From RGIG1934 sp964492545 (lineage in GTDB: Bacteria; Bacillota; Clostridia; Lachnospirales; Lachnospiraceae), in NCBI GenBank assembly GCA_964492545.1, contig CAZBKO010000070.1, forward strand, positions 1-11,790: a stretch of 11,790 bases of DNA, in the 5' to 3' direction. Shown here one piece after another: positions 7,841 to 11,790 of this stretch. Position 1 is the first letter of the stretch; the number at the start of each line of letters is the position of its first letter. The notes under the pieces are model-generated. The model searched no databases. It was not told the DNA's origin and saw nothing but the letters and a program-made list of their open reading frames with translations. Both the position numbers and the translations under genes were made by a program.

Positions 7841-8326
7841 TTATAAATTATACATTGTCCTGCACAGCTTAATTCCTGTCTCTGTCTTGAAAATCTTTTG
7901 AAGTGCTGTTCTTTTAGCTTCATCGCTCATATTATCTTCATACATGTTCACAAGAAAATCTGCTTCCACAAGAATCTGATAATCAATTCCGTCAATATCA
8001 TTGTAAGTATGGTGATGTCCTACAAGATAACATATCCTCTCAATATCCGGTTCACAATACTCAAGCTCTGCAAGGAGCTTAGCTGCCTCATCAGGTCCTA
8101 ATTCTTCCTGATGGCTTCCCATGGAATCACCATATACTTCTTCGGACTTTCTAATTCCTATGTCATGAACAACTGCCGCCGACTCCAGAATAAACTGATC
8201 AATTTCATTCACTTGTTCGCCTATACCAATAAGTTCAGCAAAGGCATGCACCTTAATGAGATGTTGAATTCTCATTGGATCTCCATTATTATATTCAATC
8301 ATTTTATTAATTAATGTGTTAATCAT
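7841..8326 (-). CDS. HD-domain metal-dependent phosphohydrolase-like protein, 161 aa
   Basis: A small soluble HD-superfamily protein. The likely metal ligands are all present: His22, His54-Asp55 in VVHDIG, a HHH cluster at 104-106, and Asp123 in EADFLVN. This pattern fits an active phosphohydrolase, but the substrate (a nucleotide or another phosphate ester) cannot be told. The ATG at 8326 is preferred because it overlaps the upstream stop codon (GATGATTAA) with a G-run 5 nt before it, and MINTLINKMIEYNNGD is a sensible N-terminus. The longer GTG-initiated reading from 8383 lacks a ribosome binding site and would bury 65 nt in the upstream gene. It is the last gene of the adenine deaminase operon, probably translationally coupled to the gene before it, and ends just before a terminator. 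Confidence 0.88.
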   Translation of the reverse strand: MINTLINKMIEYNNGDPMRIQHLIKVHAFAELIGIGEQVNEIDQFILESAAVVHDIGIRKSEEVYGDSMGSHQEELGPDEAAKLLAELEYCEPDIERICYLVGHHHTYNDIDGIDYQILVEADFLVNMYEDNMSDEAKRTALQKIFKTETGIKLCRTMYNL

Positions 8327-8696
8327 CGAATCCCCCCAATATGTATGGTCTAAAATCGTCACTATCGCTGCATAAAGCTCCACTAAACTTCTCTATAACT
8401 ACGGAAAACTTCTTCTGAAACATATTATCATCCTCCATCTCCAGACTAATATTAAATATACTGTGTACTCCGTTATCAGAGACAAACTTAATGTCATCCT
8501 CACCGCTAAATCCATCAGCATTATGTTCTATATCAATGCATCGCTTATCTGCACATTCAATCTCAATGATACCGGCTGCTTCCCATAAATCCATCTTCAT
8601 CTTGCACTCATCAAGTGCTTCATAAATATCATTGATGGTTATATCTTCCTTCGTCATATATAAATAATTCTTAATTATCTTCTTATTCTTCGCCAT
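8319..8696 (-). CDS. Unrecognised small acidic protein, 125 aa
   Basis: I do not recognise this protein. It opens with a basic stretch (KNKKIIKNYL), then a segment likely helical (TKEDITINDIYEALDECKMKMDLWEAAG, about 15-42), followed by alternating hydrophobic and charged residues that suggest a small beta-rich fold, and ends in an acidic tail (GGFDD). It has no signal peptide, membrane span or visible catalytic motif. Four cysteines are present, but in no clear metal-binding pattern. It is a real gene: the ATG at 8696 has GGAG upstream, it starts 14 nt after the adenine deaminase stop, and its end overlaps the HD-domain start by 8 nt. The context implies expression with purine salvage and the HD protein. 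The function is open. Confidence 0.85.
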   Translation of the reverse strand: MAKNKKIIKNYLYMTKEDITINDIYEALDECKMKMDLWEAAGIIEIECADKRCIDIEHNADGFSGEDDIKFVSDNGVHSIFNISLEMEDDNMFQKKFSVVIEKFSGALCSDSDDFRPYILGGFDD

Positions 8697-8710
8697 ATCT
8701 ACTCCAATCT

Positions 8711-10381
8711 CTAGACTTGTATTATTCCCCTTGGGGTTATTCTTATCTGCGGTATAACAGGCAATGCCATAAAAGATAGCGTTATAAATGGTTCCATATC
8801 TTCTGCGACACCCATATTGTGTGCTGTTGTTATCATGTCTGCAAGTATAACATTAACCTGTTCATATCCGGCATCGCTTATTAGCCCCATAATTGGTAAT
8901 GCTAACAGACCTTCGACCTTGCCATTACTCACAATAATATATCCACCACCGCACTTGTTTAGTTCTTCGATAGCAAATAATATATCATCATCATTATCTC
9001 CAATGGCAATAATATTATGTGAATCATGTGAAACACTTGATGCAATTGCGCCATTTCTAATTCCAAAGCCTGTAACTGCACCAACACCAACAAGACCTGT
9101 ACTCTTATGTCTCTCAACTGCAACTATCTTCTTGAAAGTATCGTTTGGCTGAAATTCTTCTTCTCCAGGAAGAAATGACTCTATCGCCTTAGTTGTTATC
9201 TGACCGGGAATCATCTCAATAATCATCTGCCTGCCTGATGGCATAGATAGCTGCTGTCTGGACACTTCGGCTATATGCATTGTATTCTTAAGGCCAGGCT
9301 TGCATGGCTTAATGTCAACCTTTTGATTCTTATTAATCTTTCTTCCCTTATGATATACATCAATAATATTGAAATCAGACAGATTATCAACTATTACCAA
9401 ATCAGCCTGATACCCCGCTGCTATTGCTCCTATATTATGCAGATTATAACACTTAGCTGCCTGAATGGTTGCCATTTTGATAGCTTTCACCGGATTAATT
9501 CCAAGGGATATCGCTTTCTTAACACTGTAGTTAATATGCCCCAGCTTCTTAATGTCTTCTATATGCTTATCATCAGTACAGAAGCAAAATCCATCTGTCG
9601 GAGTATCATTTGCAACTATTCCACTGACAATAGCTTCAAGATTCTTGGCTGCACTTCCTTCTCTTATAAGAACTGTCAGTCCATTAGCTCTTTCCTTCAT
9701 TGCATATTCATAATCACAGCACTCGTGGTCTGTTGATATACCTGCCATAACATAAGCCTGTAAATCATCATCTTTTAGAAATGGAGCATGACCATCAATT
9801 ATCTTATCTCTAAACAGTTCAAGCTTATCATACATCTTATTCTCTGCCGTTACAACAGAAAAATAGTCCATTACTTCTCCTAATCCAAGAATTCTTCTGT
9901 TGTTAAGATATGGTTTCATCATATCATGTGTAAATATACATCCATTATCATCAAGTGATGTTGCAGGAACACATGATGGCATCATCACATATACATTCGC
10001 TGGAGCTTCGCTGGTCTGTTCTAGAATATAGTCAATTCCATCACTGCCGGATACATTTGCCGATTCATGCGGATCAACAATAAATGTTGTTGTACCGCAG
10101 GCTGCTGCCTGACTGATAAGTTCTGCCGGTGTAACAAGTGTTGATTCCAGATGGAGATGGCTGTCAATCATCCCAGGGATAATGTATCTTCCCGTGACAT
10201 CAATCTCATTATCTGAACTATAATCTCCTATACCAACTATGAAACCATCACACACAGCTATATCTCCCCTGATAATCTGTTCAGTAAAGACATTAACAAT
10301 ATTAGCACCTTTAAAAACCATGGGAGCTTTTGTAATATGTCGCGCAATATTGGAATATTTTTCAAATTCTGATCTAGTCAT
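8711..10381 (-). CDS. ade: Adenine deaminase, 556 aa
   Basis: Hydrolyses adenine to hypoxanthine and ammonia in purine salvage; it is a cytosolic amidohydrolase using a divalent metal centre. The N-terminal beta-sandwich leads into GMIDSHLHLES (70-80), whose paired His75 and His77 are amidohydrolase metal ligands. Then come DPHE at 103-106, GLGEVMDY (166-173) with Glu169, the DGHAP motif with His198, GISTDHE (214-220) and CTDD (268-271), all characteristic of the AdeC-type family. A C-terminal domain specific to the family completes the protein. Its length is close to that of the Bacillus enzyme. The usual DPHEIANV motif reads DPHESANV here. The ATG at 10381 has AGAGAGG just upstream. It is the first gene of a three-gene operon and diverges from the DUF4317 gene. 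Confidence 0.95.
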   Translation of the reverse strand: MTRSEFEKYSNIARHITKAPMVFKGANIVNVFTEQIIRGDIAVCDGFIVGIGDYSSDNEIDVTGRYIIPGMIDSHLHLESTLVTPAELISQAAACGTTTFIVDPHESANVSGSDGIDYILEQTSEAPANVYVMMPSCVPATSLDDNGCIFTHDMMKPYLNNRRILGLGEVMDYFSVVTAENKMYDKLELFRDKIIDGHAPFLKDDDLQAYVMAGISTDHECCDYEYAMKERANGLTVLIREGSAAKNLEAIVSGIVANDTPTDGFCFCTDDKHIEDIKKLGHINYSVKKAISLGINPVKAIKMATIQAAKCYNLHNIGAIAAGYQADLVIVDNLSDFNIIDVYHKGRKINKNQKVDIKPCKPGLKNTMHIAEVSRQQLSMPSGRQMIIEMIPGQITTKAIESFLPGEEEFQPNDTFKKIVAVERHKSTGLVGVGAVTGFGIRNGAIASSVSHDSHNIIAIGDNDDDILFAIEELNKCGGGYIIVSNGKVEGLLALPIMGLISDAGYEQVNVILADMITTAHNMGVAEDMEPFITLSFMALPVIPQIRITPRGIIQV

Positions 10382-10411
10382 GTATACCTCTCTTTCAAAT
10401 CATATAGTATG

Positions 10412-10440
10412 ATTATAACATAATGTTACTATAATATGAA
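10412..10440 (-). promoter_or_regulatory. Predicted promoter of the ade operon
   Basis: On the minus strand, TATAAT (10412-10417) is preceded by TGT, an extended -10 element. TTCATA (10435-10440) lies 17 bp further upstream as a 4/6 match to the -35. The leader to the ATG at 10381 is only about 25 nt, too short for a purine riboswitch. The overlapping sequence AACATAATGTT is an odd-centred palindrome and a possible operator. Confidence 0.6.
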
Positions 10441-10451
10441 TTGGTTACAAA

Positions 10452-10476
10452 TATTTTTTCAAGTATTGAAAAAATA
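10452..10476. repeat. 11-bp perfect palindrome in the ade / DUF4317 divergent spacer
   Basis: TATTTTTTCAA (10452-10462) and TTGAAAAAATA (10466-10476) are exact reverse complements around a 3-nt centre. The right arm contains the predicted -35 of the DUF4317 gene. It lies between two divergent promoters, a natural place for a dimeric repressor, but a chance match in AT-rich DNA or a weak hairpin is possible. Confidence 0.5.
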
Positions 10477-10494
10477 AACTAATTATGTTAAAAC
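10466..10494 (+). promoter_or_regulatory. Possible promoter of the DUF4317 gene
   Basis: TTGAAA (10466-10471, 5/6 match) and TAAAAC (10489-10494, 4/6 match) are 17 bp apart. A TG at 10486-10487 supplies an extended -10. It gives a leader of about 30 nt before the ATG. The -10 is weak, so the assignment is moderate. Confidence 0.45.
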
Positions 10495-10533
10495 TATTCT
10501 ATCACTAAATACATAACAATCGTTGGAGGTTAT

Positions 10534-11688
10534 ATGAATAAGAAAGAAATATCTGAAATAAAAAAGCAATTTACACCAGAACGCAATGTCATAACCCGCA
10601 TATGTGGATGCTATATAGATGGTGAGAAGAACATTAAGTTCACATCCAAAGATGCCTTCTTCTCGCTGCCAGAAGAAGACGTTCACAAGTACTGTGATAT
10701 ATTCAAGCATTCTCTATCCGGAACCCTTGGCAAGAATCTACTTAATATGGAGTTCCCTCTTGAGCAGGAAATGCCTGGTGGTACTCATGAATTCCTGATG
10801 CGTCTTCGCGAGAGTAAGCTTCAGGACGATGAACTGGTTAATGAATTCTACCAAAAGATTATTGAGCATTATGAGTACAGTCTTAATTATTACATTATTC
10901 TCATTCATGCTGTATACGATATCCCGGGAAGATCTTCTGACGGCATTGACATGGATGATGCCTCTGATGAAGTATATGATTTCATCTTGTGCAGCATATG
11001 TCCAGTTAACCTTACCAAGCCCGGACTTGGATATAATGAGCAGAAGAATACTATTGAAGACAGAACAAGGGACTGGATTGTTGAAGCCCCTGCCAAAGCA
11101 TTCCTATTTCCTGTATTCAACGATAGAAGCACAGATATTCACAGTGTTCTGTATTACTCCAAGAATCCAGAAGAGCTTCAGCCCGGACTTGTTGAAGATG
11201 TCCTTGGTGCATCAGTTCCTATGACTGCCGACAGTCAAAAAGAGACCTTCAATACAATAATATCTGAAACGCTGGGTGATGAATGTAATTACGAGACTAT
11301 CAAAAATATTCATGAAGCACTCAATGAAATGATAACCGAAAGCAAGGATGCACCTGAACCTTTAGTACTTACAAAAAACGGTGTAAAACAGATTCTTGAA
11401 CAAAGCGGAATTCCTGAGGAGAAAATGGATTCCTTCGATAAGGATTATGAGGAAACGGTTGGCGATAACACAACCTTCCTTGCTGCTAATGTAGCCAGTG
11501 TCCGTAAATTCAACATTGAAACTCCTGATGTAGTAATAAAAGTTAATCCGGACAGAACTGACCTTATTGAAACAAAAATAATCGATGGCAGACAATGTCT
11601 GGTAATCACCGTCAATGATCACATAGAAGTAAATGGTGTCAATGTTAGAACAATATCTGAGGATGAATTCAATTCGGAAGAGAACTAG
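10534..11688 (+). CDS. DUF4317 family protein, 384 aa
   Basis: A member of a family of unknown function common in Clostridia. The recognisable N-terminus is MNKKEISEIKKQFTPERN, with CGCYIDGEKN (24-33) and the stretch SGTLGKNLLNMEFPL (62-76) following. There is no signal peptide or membrane span, so it is probably cytosolic. It is acidic overall, especially at the C-terminus. No catalytic motif is visible, though the family's conserved internal Cys pair (Cys24 and Cys26) and the segment around YDIPGR could be functional. The ATG at 10534 has GGAGG (10525-10529) 4 nt upstream, a slightly short spacing. It is monocistronic here and divergent from adenine deaminase. The family assignment is from recognition of the sequence; no role can be given. 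Confidence 0.88.
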   Translation: MNKKEISEIKKQFTPERNVITRICGCYIDGEKNIKFTSKDAFFSLPEEDVHKYCDIFKHSLSGTLGKNLLNMEFPLEQEMPGGTHEFLMRLRESKLQDDELVNEFYQKIIEHYEYSLNYYIILIHAVYDIPGRSSDGIDMDDASDEVYDFILCSICPVNLTKPGLGYNEQKNTIEDRTRDWIVEAPAKAFLFPVFNDRSTDIHSVLYYSKNPEELQPGLVEDVLGASVPMTADSQKETFNTIISETLGDECNYETIKNIHEALNEMITESKDAPEPLVLTKNGVKQILEQSGIPEEKMDSFDKDYEETVGDNTTFLAANVASVRKFNIETPDVVIKVNPDRTDLIETKIIDGRQCLVITVNDHIEVNGVNVRTISEDEFNSEEN

Positions 11689-11705
11689 TTGTTTATAAAT
11701 AGTAT

Positions 11706-11741
11706 ATTATCATATCCTATTTATGTTGTCAATATGATAAT
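11706..11741 (+). terminator. Weak hairpin after the DUF4317 gene, possible terminator
   Basis: ATTATCATAT (11706-11715) and ATATGATAAT (11732-11741) form a perfect 10-bp but almost GC-free stem with a 16-nt loop. Moderately T-rich sequence follows. An alternative stem, ATAAATAG with CTATTTAT (11695-11702 and 11717-11724), competes for the same bases. It starts 17 nt after the stop codon. The low stability makes termination doubtful. Confidence 0.3.
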
Positions 11742-11774
11742 TCTTGAGTTTCCGTACTTTTATACAAATTAATA

Positions 11775-11780
11775 TTGACA
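11775..11780 (+). promoter_or_regulatory. Consensus -35 box at the window edge
   Basis: A perfect TTGACA sits ten bases from the end. Its -10 would fall near 11798, outside the window, so it may belong to the promoter of the next rightward gene. It is also the inner part of a 9-bp inverted repeat with 11727-11735. Confidence 0.3.
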
Positions 11781-11790
11781 TTTACAACTT

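Noticed and set aside
8327..8383. Longer GTG-initiated form of the HD-domain protein
   Set aside because: No Shine-Dalgarno sequence precedes the GTG, the extra residues look like out-of-frame translation of the upstream gene, and the ATG at 8326 gives a compact coupled start.
9275..9736. 153-residue open frame on the plus strand inside ade
   Set aside because: It is antisense to a clearly coding gene, has no ribosome binding site and its composition looks like a shadow of the opposite strand.
10382..10411. Purine riboswitch ahead of adenine deaminase
   Set aside because: The leader between the predicted promoter and the ATG is only about 25 nt, too short for an aptamer.
1..11790. Mobile element, prophage, CRISPR or defence system
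   Set aside because: No transposase, integrase, phage gene, direct-repeat array or attachment-like repeats were seen; gene content and base composition are uniform with a core chromosomal region.

Overview
The window is an AT-rich stretch of chromosome that reads like a low-to-moderate GC anaerobic member of the Firmicutes, most likely a Lachnospiraceae-type Clostridium relative. That rests on strong AGGAGG-type ribosome binding sites, the AT-rich codon use, the DUF4317 protein, and the style of the CTP synthase and HD-domain proteins. The placement is a judgement from reading the proteins, not a search. Gene density is high. I saw no tRNA, rRNA, CRISPR array, transposase or phage gene.

Layout. 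(1) Positions 1-1060, minus: the N-terminal 353 residues of the membrane protease FtsH, cut by the window edge. (2) Positions 1249-2850, plus: pyrG (CTP synthase), transcribed away from ftsH out of a very AT-rich 188-bp divergent spacer and closed by a strong terminator at 2874-2925. (3) Positions 7673-2993, minus: a tightly packed four-gene operon, made up of an ABC ATPase, an ABC-2 permease of the GldF type, a GldG-like auxiliary membrane protein and a DUF4340 membrane-anchored protein. It converges on pyrG. (4) Positions 10381-7841, minus: a three-gene operon of adenine deaminase, an unrecognised 125-residue acidic protein and a small HD-domain phosphohydrolase, ended by a 17-bp hairpin terminator. 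(5) Positions 10534-11688, plus: a DUF4317 protein divergent from adenine deaminase, followed by about 100 bp of AT-rich sequence with overlapping inverted repeats.

How the genes fit together. ftsH and pyrG are housekeeping genes. The four-gene ABC operon should form one complex: the ATPase energises the permease, while the GldG-like and DUF4340 proteins are single-span anchored proteins with large extracytoplasmic parts. Its substrate is unknown. The adenine deaminase operon salvages adenine to hypoxanthine and ammonia. Its two downstream genes are translationally tight to each other, which suggests a related but undefined role.

The region is mostly ordinary. The parts most worth following are the complete Gld-like/DUF4340 operon in an organism with no reason to glide, the unknown protein between ade and the HD gene, and the palindromes in the regulatory spacers. 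I found no clear evidence of a wholly new system.
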